A stretch of DNA of 10,000 nt from Magnetospirillum sp. (GTDB lineage: Bacteria > Pseudomonadota > Alphaproteobacteria > Rhodospirillales > Magnetospirillaceae): positions 1 to 10,000 of the forward strand of contig JAIWOG010000240.1 in assembly GCA_020217035.1 (NCBI GenBank). Direction: 5' to 3'. A model generated the notes under the pieces. That model did not search any database and was not told the origin of the DNA. It worked only from the letters and a program-made list of their open reading frames with translations. Shown one piece after another: positions 1 through 6,381 of the stretch (the first letter of the stretch is position 1; every line of letters begins with the position of its first letter). Both the position numbers and the translations under genes were made by a program.

Positions 1-1258
1 GGCCGAGGGTATCGACGCGCAAGCGGCGCAAGCTTTTGGCGGAAATGGTTTGGCGCAGGTTCTGACCGCCGGCGACAGCCAGGTTGCCGTCGCCGTCGAC
101 GCGGTCCCCGGCCTGAAGATCGCGGAAGCTGATTTCGCCGCCAATGTCGCCTTCGGCGCGTTGCTGCGGTCCTATCGTTTCGACAAGTACTTCACCAAGG
201 AAAAGAAGGAAGACAAGCCGTCGGTGAAGAAGCTGGCGGTGCTGACCGCTGCCCCCGGCGCCAAGGCCGCTTTCGCGCCTCTGGAAGCCGTCGCCCAGGG
301 CGTGTTCCTGACCCGCGACGTGGTCTCCGAACCGGCCAACGTCATCTATCCGGAAAGCCTGGCGGCCGAGTGCAAGAAGCTGGCCGATCTGGGTGTCGAG
401 GTGGAAATCCTGGGCGAGAAGCAGATGAAGAAGCTGGGCATGGGCTCGCTTCTCGGCGTCGGCCAGGGTTCGGACCGGGAAAGCCAGTTGGTGGTCATGC
501 GCTGGAACGGCGCCAAGGACAAGGATAGCCAGCCGGTGGCCTTCATCGGCAAGGGCGTGTGCTTCGACACCGGCGGCATCTCCATCAAGCCGGCCGCCGG
601 CATGGAAGACATGAAGTGGGACATGGCCGGCGCCGGCGCGGTGATCGGCGCCATCAAGGCCCTGGCCGGCCGCAAGGCCCGCGCCAATGTCATCGGTGTC
701 GTCGGGTTGGTGGAAAACATGCCGTCGGGCAATGCCCAGCGCCCCGGCGACGTGGTGACCTCCATGTCGGGTCAGACCATCGAGGTGATCAACACCGACG
801 CCGAGGGCCGTCTGGTGCTGGCCGACGCCCTTTGGTACACCAAGGAAACCTACAAGCCGAAGATCATGGTCGACCTGGCCACCCTGACCGGCGCCATCAT
901 CATCTCGCTGGGCGGCGAGCATGCCGGGCTGTTTTCCAACGACGACAAGTTGGCCGACAAGCTGACCCAGGCCGGCAAGGCGGTGGGCGAAAGCCTGTGG
1001 CGCCTGCCCATGGGCGAAGCCTATGACAAGCAGCTGAAGTCGGACATCGCCGACATGAAGAATGTCGGCGGCCGCGAAGGTGGTTCCATCACCGCCGCCC
1101 AGTTCCTGAAGCGCTTCGTCGGCGACGTGGCCTGGGCCCATCTGGACATCGCCGGCACGGCGTGGTCGAAGAAGGACTCCGCCACCTGCGCCAAGGGCGC
1201 CACCGCCTTCGGCGTGCGTCTGCTCGACCGTCTGGTGGCCGACCATTACGAGGATTGA
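1..1258 (+). CDS. pepA: Leucyl aminopeptidase PepA (M17), 5' end missing
   Basis: Cytosolic two-metal exopeptidase that removes N-terminal residues, preferably leucine, from peptides; normally a hexamer. The frame is open from base 2 to the TGA at 1256-1258, giving about 418 residues. Matching the catalytic residues to E. coli PepA numbering suggests that roughly 85 N-terminal residues lie upstream of the window; the TTG at 50 is internal. Counting from that TTG, the metal-binding and catalytic residues are all present: Lys168 and Asp173 in [10 protein letters not shown], Lys180 in SIKP, Asp191 in KWDMAG, and Asp250, Glu252 and Arg254 in NTDAEGRL (bases 791-814), the exact M17 signature. Spacing between these residues is the same as in E. 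coli (K270, D275, K282, D293, D352, E354, R356). It is the first visible gene of a peptidase-holC operon. E. coli PepA also binds DNA through its N-terminal domain (XerCD sites, carAB), but that role cannot be judged here. Confidence 0.97.
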   Translation, partial: AEGIDAQAAQAFGGNGLAQVLTAGDSQVAVAVDAVPGLKIAEADFAANVAFGALLRSYRFDKYFTKEKKEDKPSVKKLAVLTAAPGAKAAFAPLEAVAQGVFLTRDVVSEPANVIYPESLAAECKKLADLGVEVEILGEKQMKKLGMGSLLGVGQGSDRESQLVVMRWNGAKDKDSQPVAFIGKGVCFDTGGISIKPAAGMEDMKWDMAGAGAVIGAIKALAGRKARANVIGVVGLVENMPSGNAQRPGDVVTSMSGQTIEVINTDAEGRLVLADALWYTKETYKPKIMVDLATLTGAIIISLGGEHAGLFSNDDKLADKLTQAGKAVGESLWRLPMGEAYDKQLKSDIADMKNVGGREGGSITAAQFLKRFVGDVAWAHLDIAGTAWSKKDSATCAKGATAFGVRLLDRLVADHYED

Positions 1259-1273
1259 GTTCAGCCCGCTTTG

Positions 1274-1310
1274 CGATTTGGCGGCCACCCAGGTGGTGGC
1301 CGCCAAATCG
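1274..1310. repeat. Perfect 16-bp inverted repeat with 5-base loop at start of second peptidase gene
   Basis: The left arm CGATTTGGCGGCCACC (1274-1289) and the right arm GGTGGCCGCCAAATCG (1295-1310) are exact reverse complements around the loop CAGGT. The element begins 15 bases after the pepA stop codon and contains the TTG 1278 and GTG 1293/1296 candidate starts of the next gene. As RNA it would form a very stable GC-rich stem. No T-run follows on either strand, so it is not a canonical intrinsic terminator. A partial attenuator, an mRNA-stability or processing element, or a translational gate for the downstream peptidase are all possible (inference). Confidence 0.85.
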
Positions 1311-2561
1311 TCGCGCCTGCTGGCCGCCCACCTGCCCGTCAGGGTGGAACTGGCCAAGGCGACGCCCCGGCAACAAGGCGCGGAACTGGCGGTGCTGCTG
1401 CGCGGTTGTCCGTCACCCGTCTGGGTCGATCTGAAGCTGACGCCGCCGCAGGCGGCGGATCTGGCCTTTGGCCTGACGTTGCGCGATTACCGGGCGCCAC
1501 GAATCCGTCTACGTCCCGATGACGACGCCCCCTTGTCCTTGCCGGACAAGGTGGTGATCCGCTGTGCCGATCCAGCGGCGGCGCAGGCCGAATGGGAAAG
1601 GCGCCGCGCCGTTGCCCAAGGGGTGTTCCTGGCCCGCGACCTGATCACCCAACCGGGCAATTTGTTGGGGCCGGCGGAACTGGCCGAACAAGCCCAAGCG
1701 CTGACGGCGCTGGGCGTCACCGTCGAAGTGCTGAACCCGTCCGAACACCGCCTGAATCTGCTGGCGGCGGTGGGCCAAGCCAGCACCCGGCCGCCCTGTC
1801 TGGCGGTGCTGCGCTGGCAAGGTGGGGCGGCGGAGGAAAAGCCGTTGGTGCTGGTGGGCAAGGGCATCACCTTCGACACCGGCGGCATTTCCATCAAGCC
1901 GGCCGAACACATGGAAGAAATGAAGGGCGACATGGGGGGCGCGGCGGCGGTGCTGGGCGCCTTGAAATCCGTCGCCTTGCGCGGCGCCAAGACCAACGTC
2001 GCCGGCGTCTTGGCCATCGCCGAGAACATGCCGGGTTCGGGCGCCCTGCGCCCCGGCGACGTCATCCGTTCCTACAAGGGTCTGAATGTGGAGGTGGTGG
2101 ACACCGACGCCGAGGGGCGGCTGGTGCTGGCCGACGCCCTGGCTTGGGCCTGCGACAACCTGAATCCGCGTGCCCTGGTGGACGCCGCCACCCTGACCGG
2201 GGCGGTGGTGCGCACCTTGGGGCGTCATCACGCCGGGCTTTACAGCAACCGCGATGCCCTGGCCGCTAAACTGCTGAAACTGGGCCAAGCCGAGGGCGAG
2301 CCTTTGTGGCGCTTGCCGCTGGCGCAATCCTGTGACGACGATTTCCGTTCCGACATCGCCGACTGGAAGAATTGCGGCTGGGGCAAAGTGCCCGACAATG
2401 ACGACGCCGCCCGCTTCCTTGAACATTTCGTCGACGCCCGCGTGCCGTGGGCCCATCTGGACATTGCCGGCGTCTCGGAAAGCGACGACGACCATGCCTT
2501 GGGGCCCAAAGGCGCCGTCGGGTTCGGTGTGCGCTTGTTCGATTCCCTGGCCGGGGGGTAA
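1278..2561 (+). CDS. Second M17 leucyl aminopeptidase, short N-terminal domain
   Basis: A paralog of the upstream pepA, 427 residues if begun at the TTG at 1278. The two align along the whole catalytic domain, from [11 protein letters not shown] (residues 111-121) to WAHLDIAG near the C-terminus. All metal and catalytic residues are kept at E. coli PepA spacing: Lys195, Asp200, Lys207, Asp218, Asp277, Glu279, Arg281, so an active peptidase is expected. The signature reads DTDAEGRL (275-282) instead of NTDAEGRL. About 75 residues of the PepA N-terminal domain are absent; only the part matching the second half of that domain remains. The start is unsure: TTG 1278 and GTG 1293/1296 lack a good Shine-Dalgarno and lie inside a perfect inverted repeat, and GTG 1344 is a further in-frame option. 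It begins 19 bases after the pepA stop, so translation coupled to pepA is plausible. Whether its substrates differ from PepA's cannot be read from the sequence. Confidence 0.92.
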   Translation: MAATQVVAAKSSRLLAAHLPVRVELAKATPRQQGAELAVLLRGCPSPVWVDLKLTPPQAADLAFGLTLRDYRAPRIRLRPDDDAPLSLPDKVVIRCADPAAAQAEWERRRAVAQGVFLARDLITQPGNLLGPAELAEQAQALTALGVTVEVLNPSEHRLNLLAAVGQASTRPPCLAVLRWQGGAAEEKPLVLVGKGITFDTGGISIKPAEHMEEMKGDMGGAAAVLGALKSVALRGAKTNVAGVLAIAENMPGSGALRPGDVIRSYKGLNVEVVDTDAEGRLVLADALAWACDNLNPRALVDAATLTGAVVRTLGRHHAGLYSNRDALAAKLLKLGQAEGEPLWRLPLAQSCDDDFRSDIADWKNCGWGKVPDNDDAARFLEHFVDARVPWAHLDIAGVSESDDDHALGPKGAVGFGVRLFDSLAGG

Positions 2562-2563
2562 GG
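2560..2563 (+). promoter_or_regulatory. Ribosome binding site that decides the holC start
   Basis: AAGG lies 7 bases before the ATG at 2571 but only 1 base before the ATG at 2565. This spacing favours the second ATG. The site overlaps the TAA stop of the upstream peptidase gene, which suggests coupled translation. Confidence 0.6.
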
Positions 2564-2570
2564 TATGGCC

Positions 2571-3026
2571 ATGACCCAGATCGGCTTCTATCACCTGCTG
2601 CGCATGCCCTTGGACCAGGCGCTCCCCAAATTGCTGGAAAAGGCGGTGCAGGCGGGAATGCGCGTGGTGGTGCGCGCCGGGTCCGAGGAACGGGTCGAGC
2701 ACCTGAATTCCCTGCTGTGGACCTATGCCGAGGATTCGTGGCTGCCCCACGGTTCGGCCCGTGACGGCGAGGCCCAGGCACAGCCCATCTGGCTGACCGC
2801 CACCGAGGAAAACCCCAATCAGGCCACCGTGTTGGTCTTGTGCGACGGCGCGTCCCCCGCCAGCCTGGAGGGCTGGGATCGTTGCCTGGACCTGTTCGAC
2901 GGCAACGACGAAACCGCCGTGCTGGCTGCCCGCGAGCGTTGGAAAGCCTGGAAGGCCGACGGCCACCAACTGGTCTATTACCAGCAGACCGAACGCGGCG
3001 GCTGGGAAGAAAAATCAAGGACTTAA
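2571..3026 (+). CDS. holC: DNA polymerase III subunit chi (HolC)
   Basis: The chi subunit pairs with psi in the clamp-loader complex of the replicative polymerase and touches single-stranded-DNA-binding protein. The product is 151 residues, normal for alphaproteobacterial HolC. It opens with the family's typical beta strand, TQIGFYHLL, followed by a helix with LPKLLEKAVQAGMRVVV, then the LNSLLWTYAEDSWLPHG segment with family-typical W and LPHG residues, then PIWLTATEENPNQATVLVLCDG, and near the end the FDGNDE and RERWKAWKADGHQLVYY segments. The ATG at 2571 is chosen over 2565 because of the AAGG spacing and because family members start close to T-x-I-x-F-Y. It is the last gene of the peptidase operon, 9 bases after the preceding stop. 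pepA-holC linkage is known from E. coli (pepA-holC-valS); here an extra M17 gene stands between them. Confidence 0.93.
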   Translation: MTQIGFYHLLRMPLDQALPKLLEKAVQAGMRVVVRAGSEERVEHLNSLLWTYAEDSWLPHGSARDGEAQAQPIWLTATEENPNQATVLVLCDGASPASLEGWDRCLDLFDGNDETAVLAARERWKAWKADGHQLVYYQQTERGGWEEKSRT

Positions 3027-3069
3027 TATTCGTGTGCTTGTTCCATGTGCCGCAGCCTGGTTAATCGGA

Positions 3070-3082
3070 ACCGCTAGGCGGT
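3070..3082. terminator. Weak dyad at the holC / kinase convergent junction
   Basis: ACCGC (3070-3074) and GCGGT (3078-3082) form a perfect 5-bp inverted repeat around TAG, over the stop codon of the minus-strand kinase gene. The 47-base gap 3027-3073 separates two converging genes, so some terminator is expected there. The stem is short and no clear T-run follows on either strand, so this is only a weak candidate. I see nothing else in the gap. Confidence 0.25.
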
Positions 3083-4549
3083 GCTGGCTTGTGTTCGTTT
3101 CGGCAGGGTCACCGTCACCAGCAGTCCGCCGCTGGTCGAATCGCCCAGCGTGATCTGGCCGTGATGGGCCAGGACGACGTCCTGGGCGATGGTCAATCCC
3201 AGGCCGGTGCCCCCGGTCTGGCGGTTGCGCGAGGTTTCCAGGCGGGCGAAGGGGCGGAACGCCTCGTCACGCTGGTCGGCGGGTATGCCCGGTCCGTCAT
3301 CGGCCACGGTGACCGACAGCCCCGTGTCGGTTTCACAGAGCGACACCTGGACGAGGTTGGCGAATTTGCATCCATTGTCGATCAAATTGGCGAAGGCCCG
3401 GCGCATGGCCACCGGCTTGCCGTGGAACGGCGCATGGTCCGGCCCGTCATAGCTGACCGCCGAGCCGGAATCGGCGGCGGTGTCGCACAAGCTGATCAGC
3501 ATGGCGGCCAGGTCGATGGCGTTGCGTGGTTCGTCCTTCAACGTGTTGCTGGCAAAGGTCAGCGTCGCGCTGACCATTTCTTCCATGTCGTTGATGTCCG
3601 ACAGGACTTGGCGGCGTTGGTCGGGGTCGGGGACGAATTCGGCGAACAGGCGCAGGCGGGTCAGCGGCGTGCGCAAGTCGTGGCTGATGGCGGCGATCAT
3701 CTGCAAGCGGTCGTCGACGAAGCGTTTCAGCCGCAGCTGCATGGCGTTGAAGGAATTGCCGATGGCCCGCAATTCGGGGGTGCTGAACTCGCCGACGAGG
3801 CTGAGTTCGCGGTCGCGGCCCAGCTTTTCGGCCGCTGCCGCCAGGTCGTCCAGCGGCCGGACGACGCCGCGGGCCACCCAGATGGAAAACAAGGCGATGG
3901 CGACGACCGCGCAAAGCGGCAGCAGCACGTTGCGGATCATGCGCATGTCTTCGTTGCCGTCGCTTCGGGGGGTGACGACCAGCCATTCCTGCGGGGCGAC
4001 GCGAATGCCGATGCGCAGGTCGCTGCTGAGCAGGTTTTTGCGTCGTTCATCGAACGCGTCGCGCATCACCATGGGCAATTCCGGCAAGATGATGACCAGC
4101 GAGCGCACCGAACGTTCGGGGTCGTCCAATTCGTTGGCCATCAGCACCACGTCTTCAGGCGGGAGTTCCAGGCGGGACGCGATCCGCAGGCGCAGTTCGC
4201 CGAACGCTCCCATGCGCTTGCTGTCGTCTTGGAACAACCGGGCCAGGCGGCCGCGCTGCAAGGTGGTGTCGAAATCCAACGGCCCGGATTGGATCGCCAC
4301 GTCCAGCCATCGCCGCGCCGGCAAGTCCTGCAGCCGGGTCTGCCGCTCGGCGCTCGGCACGGCGGCGGCACGGTCACGAATTTCGCGCAGGCTGTCGACC
4401 AGCCAGTCTTGCTGGAAAAACATGATCTCGGGCGGGCGGATCACCAGCGGCATCGCCACGTCGGCGGCCTTCAGCGACACCAGGCTGAAGACAATGACCA
4501 CGGCGATGCGCGGTGCCAGCCCAAGCCGAGACCACAGTGGGAACCTCAC
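3074..4549 (-). CDS. Two-component sensor histidine kinase, EnvZ-like (HAMP, HisKA, HATPase)
   Basis: Inner-membrane kinase of 491 residues that should phosphorylate the response regulator encoded just upstream of it. Layout: membrane segment 1 at about 13-35; a periplasmic region at about 36-206 that I do not recognise as a named domain; membrane segment 2 at about 207-226; HAMP at about 227-280 (with the VVRPLDDL segment); the H box AAISHDLRTPLTRLR with the phospho-acceptor His290; the N box NLIDNGCKFA with Asn392; G1 VADDGPGIP at 415-423; and G2 GTGLGLTIA at 447-455. The SHDLRTPLTRLR type of H box is that of the EnvZ class. It starts at a GTG that overlaps the regulator's stop as GTGA; AGGG (plus-strand 4557-4560) lies 7 bases before the start, so translation is coupled. 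The stimulus is unknown. Confidence 0.96.
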   Translation of the reverse strand: MRFPLWSRLGLAPRIAVVIVFSLVSLKAADVAMPLVIRPPEIMFFQQDWLVDSLREIRDRAAAVPSAERQTRLQDLPARRWLDVAIQSGPLDFDTTLQRGRLARLFQDDSKRMGAFGELRLRIASRLELPPEDVVLMANELDDPERSVRSLVIILPELPMVMRDAFDERRKNLLSSDLRIGIRVAPQEWLVVTPRSDGNEDMRMIRNVLLPLCAVVAIALFSIWVARGVVRPLDDLAAAAEKLGRDRELSLVGEFSTPELRAIGNSFNAMQLRLKRFVDDRLQMIAAISHDLRTPLTRLRLFAEFVPDPDQRRQVLSDINDMEEMVSATLTFASNTLKDEPRNAIDLAAMLISLCDTAADSGSAVSYDGPDHAPFHGKPVAMRRAFANLIDNGCKFANLVQVSLCETDTGLSVTVADDGPGIPADQRDEAFRPFARLETSRNRQTGGTGLGLTIAQDVVLAHHGQITLGDSTSGGLLVTVTLPKRTQASTA

Positions 4550-5325
4550 GCTTGCGCCCTGGCGTTGAACATCTCGGCCCCTGGGTCCTGGCGCAAGGTG
4601 ACGCTGGCGGAGAAAAAATAACCTTCGTTGCGGATGGTCTTGATGAAGGCGGGGTCCTGCGGCGTCGCCTCGATCTTGCGGCGCAGACGACTGATCTGCA
4701 CGTCGATGCTGCGGTCGAACGGCTGCTGGCTGACGCGGCCATGGGTCATGTCCATCAGCTGGTCACGGGTCAGCACGCGCTGGGGGTATTCCAGGAAGGC
4801 CAGCAACAGGTCGAACTCGCCGCTGGTCAAGTCGGTGAGCGCCCCGGCCGGAGAGGTCAGGGTGCGCCGGCTGGCGTTCAACTGCCAGCCGCTGAACTCG
4901 TAGACGGCCGCCGCCGGGCGCTCGGCGTTGATGCTGGCGGCGCCGAGCCGGCGGGTCACGGCGCGGATGCGGGCCAGCAACTCGCGCGGATTGAACGGCT
5001 TGACCACATAATCGTCGGCGCCGATCTCAAGGCCGATGATGCGGTCGGTTTCGCCGCTCATGGCGGTCAGCAAGATGATGGGGACCGTGCTTTGGGCCCG
5101 CATGCGGCGACACAGCGACAGGCCGTCCTCGCCCGGCATCATGATATCCAACACGATGACGTCGATACGGGCGGTTTCGCAGATGGCGAACATCTCGCCA
5201 CCATTGCCGGCCTGGCTGACCCGCAAGCCGTGGTCGGTCAGGAACCTGGCCAGCATGGTGCGGATCCGTAAGTCGTCGTCAACGATGAGGACGTGAATAT
5301 TAGTCCGGCTCAAGCCTGTCTCCAT
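4546..5325 (-). CDS. OmpR-family response regulator
   Basis: DNA-binding regulator of up to 259 residues. The receiver domain (about 10-125) has the acidic triad Asp16-Asp18 (VDDD), phospho-acceptor Asp60 (VIVLDIMMPGEDG), Thr87 (ILLTA) and Lys109 (VVKPFNP). The C-terminal winged helix (about 143-238) includes LTSGEFDLLLAFLEYPQRVL, the recognition-helix stretch RSIDVQISRLRRKIE, and the wing ending in IKTIRNEGYFF. All functional residues are intact. Start choice: the ATG at 5325 has only AGG directly against it, while the in-frame TTG at 5313 has GGAG 6 bases upstream and would still keep the whole receiver. The true protein may therefore be 255 residues. It is first in a two-gene operon with the kinase and points away from the MipA-like gene, which is the natural candidate target along with its own promoter. 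Confidence 0.97.
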   Translation of the reverse strand: METGLSRTNIHVLIVDDDLRIRTMLARFLTDHGLRVSQAGNGGEMFAICETARIDVIVLDIMMPGEDGLSLCRRMRAQSTVPIILLTAMSGETDRIIGLEIGADDYVVKPFNPRELLARIRAVTRRLGAASINAERPAAAVYEFSGWQLNASRRTLTSPAGALTDLTSGEFDLLLAFLEYPQRVLTRDQLMDMTHGRVSQQPFDRSIDVQISRLRRKIEATPQDPAFIKTIRNEGYFFSASVTLRQDPGAEMFNARAQA

Positions 5326-5337
5326 CCTAGCGCCGTC

Positions 5338-5343
5338 ACTATA
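5338..5343 (-). promoter_or_regulatory. Candidate -10 element of the response-regulator operon
   Basis: Read on the minus strand this is TATAGT, 5 of 6 to the sigma-70 -10 consensus, with no recognisable -35 at 16-18 bases. Transcription would begin near 5331, only about 6 bases before the ATG at 5325 but about 18 before the TTG at 5313. That fits the downstream start, which has a GGAG site. A promoter without a -35 would need an activator, which fits autoregulation (inference). Confidence 0.35.
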
Positions 5344-5385
5344 TCAGCCGAGGCCCCCCCCGCCATGGCGCAGCAACAAACTGAA

Positions 5386-5412
5386 ACACATCGACACGTC
5401 GCGGACACGCGA
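5386..5412. promoter_or_regulatory. Candidate response-regulator binding site (direct repeats)
   Basis: GACACG occurs at 5393-5398 and again at 5404-5409, an 11-bp period (one helical turn), as OmpR/PhoB-family dimers typically need. Just before it, ACACATCG (5386-5393) and ACACGTCG (5394-5401) are near-identical tandem octamers. Small palindromes overlap: CGACACGTCG (5392-5401) and TCGCG-GACA-CGCGA (5399-5412). The cluster lies in the middle of the 156-base divergent region, within reach of both promoters. Assignment to this regulator is inference. Confidence 0.35.
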
Positions 5413-5429
5413 TCCGTCGCCCCGGTGGT

Positions 5430-5435
5430 TATGAT
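5430..5435 (+). promoter_or_regulatory. Candidate -10 element of the MipA-like gene
   Basis: TATGAT matches 5 of 6 bases of the sigma-70 -10. I see no -35 at the right distance. The direct-repeat cluster ends about 18 bases upstream, where an activator that replaces the -35 contact could sit. It would give a leader of about 40 bases before the ATG at 5482. Confidence 0.3.
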
Positions 5436-5481
5436 GCTGACCTGTCCCTGCTGTCCGTTTCAACAAGACGAGTGCTCCCCG

Positions 5482-6381
5482 ATGAAGATGACCATCTCTT
5501 ACGCTGCTCTTGCTTCCGCCTGCTGGGGTGTCGCCATGACACTGGTTGTGGTGGCGCCGACAATGGCCCAGGCGCAGTCCGCGGCGGGTCAGATGGCTTC
5601 GTCGCGTTATTCTCCGGTCCAGCAAGCTCCCACCGCCCCGGTGGGGCCGCCTTCCGCCGAAACCGGGCTGAAGGACTGGAAGATCCGGCTGGGGGCGGGC
5701 GTCGCTTACCAACCGGAATACGAAGGCAGCGACGAATACAAGGTGGCGCCATTGCCCATGCTGATGGTCTCGTACCGCGACCTGGTGTTCCTGCGCGGCC
5801 CGATGCTGGGGGCCAATGCGTTCACCTGGACGGGCGCGGGGCCGAACGACAAGCTGCAAGTCGGTCCGCTGGTCCGCTATCAGTTCGGTCGTGACGAGGA
5901 TGACAGCGACGATCTGCGCGGCATGGGGGACGTGGATGGCACGGTGGAACTGGGTGGCTTCGTCACCTACAGCACCGGGCCGTGGTCGGCCGGCCTGACC
6001 GTGTTCCACGATGTCGGCAACGCTCATGATGGCATGACGGCCAAACTGAGCGCGGGCAATCGCATGCCGCTGGCGCCCAAGTTGATGTTGCGCAGCGAAA
6101 TCTCGACCACTTGGGCGGATGACAATTACAACGAAGCCTTCTTCGGAATCAGTGCCCAGCAAGCGGCCCGCAGCGGCTTGGCCCGTTATCAGGCGCAAGG
6201 CGGATTCAAGGATGCCGGCATCACCTTCGACCTTGATTACAGCCTGACCGACCATTGGGGCGTGACCGGGCGCCTGGGCTATAAACGCCTGCTGGGCGAC
6301 GCCGCCGACAGCCCGCTGGTGGCGGATCGGGGGGCCGCAGACCAACTGAGCACCGGCATGTTCTTCAGCTACAAGTTCTAA
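5482..6381 (+). CDS. MipA/OmpV-family outer-membrane protein
   Basis: Predicted beta-barrel of 299 residues. A signal peptide covers about 1-31: positive start MKM, hydrophobic core ending in VAMTLVVVAP, and a likely cut after AQA. Next is a Pro/Ala-rich linker (about 44-60), then the family's first strands, WKIRLGAGVAYQPEYEGSDEY, where the PEYEGS segment is typical of MipA/OmpV. Alternating strands follow and the protein ends SYKF, with the C-terminal aromatic residue used for barrel insertion. The same frame is open up to ATGs at 5365 and 5293, but only the 5482 start places the signal peptide at the N-terminus, and 5293 would lie inside the regulator gene. E. coli MipA scaffolds MltA and PBP1B; other members are porin-like, so function here is open. 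It is divergent from the two-component pair and likely under its control (inference). Its stop overlaps the stop of the next gene. Confidence 0.9.
   Translation: MKMTISYAALASACWGVAMTLVVVAPTMAQAQSAAGQMASSRYSPVQQAPTAPVGPPSAETGLKDWKIRLGAGVAYQPEYEGSDEYKVAPLPMLMVSYRDLVFLRGPMLGANAFTWTGAGPNDKLQVGPLVRYQFGRDEDDSDDLRGMGDVDGTVELGGFVTYSTGPWSAGLTVFHDVGNAHDGMTAKLSAGNRMPLAPKLMLRSEISTTWADDNYNEAFFGISAQQAARSGLARYQAQGGFKDAGITFDLDYSLTDHWGVTGRLGYKRLLGDAADSPLVADRGAADQLSTGMFFSYKF

Noticed and set aside
1274..1310. Intrinsic terminator between the two peptidase genes
   Set aside because: The stem is excellent, but neither strand has a T-run after it and the downstream genes appear to belong to the same operon.
1509..2969. 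486-residue minus-strand open frame opposite the second peptidase and holC
   Set aside because: His/Gln/Gly-rich antisense reading of well-supported genes; no recognisable family and no ribosome site.
3089..4621. 510-residue plus-strand open frame opposite the kinase
   Set aside because: Antisense to a kinase whose H, N, G1 and G2 boxes are all intact; the composition is typical of a shadow frame.
5293..5481. N-terminal extension of the MipA-like protein to the ATGs at 5293 or 5365
   Set aside because: It would place the signal peptide internally and, from 5293, overlap the regulator gene; the Cys/His-rich stretch looks like translated promoter DNA.
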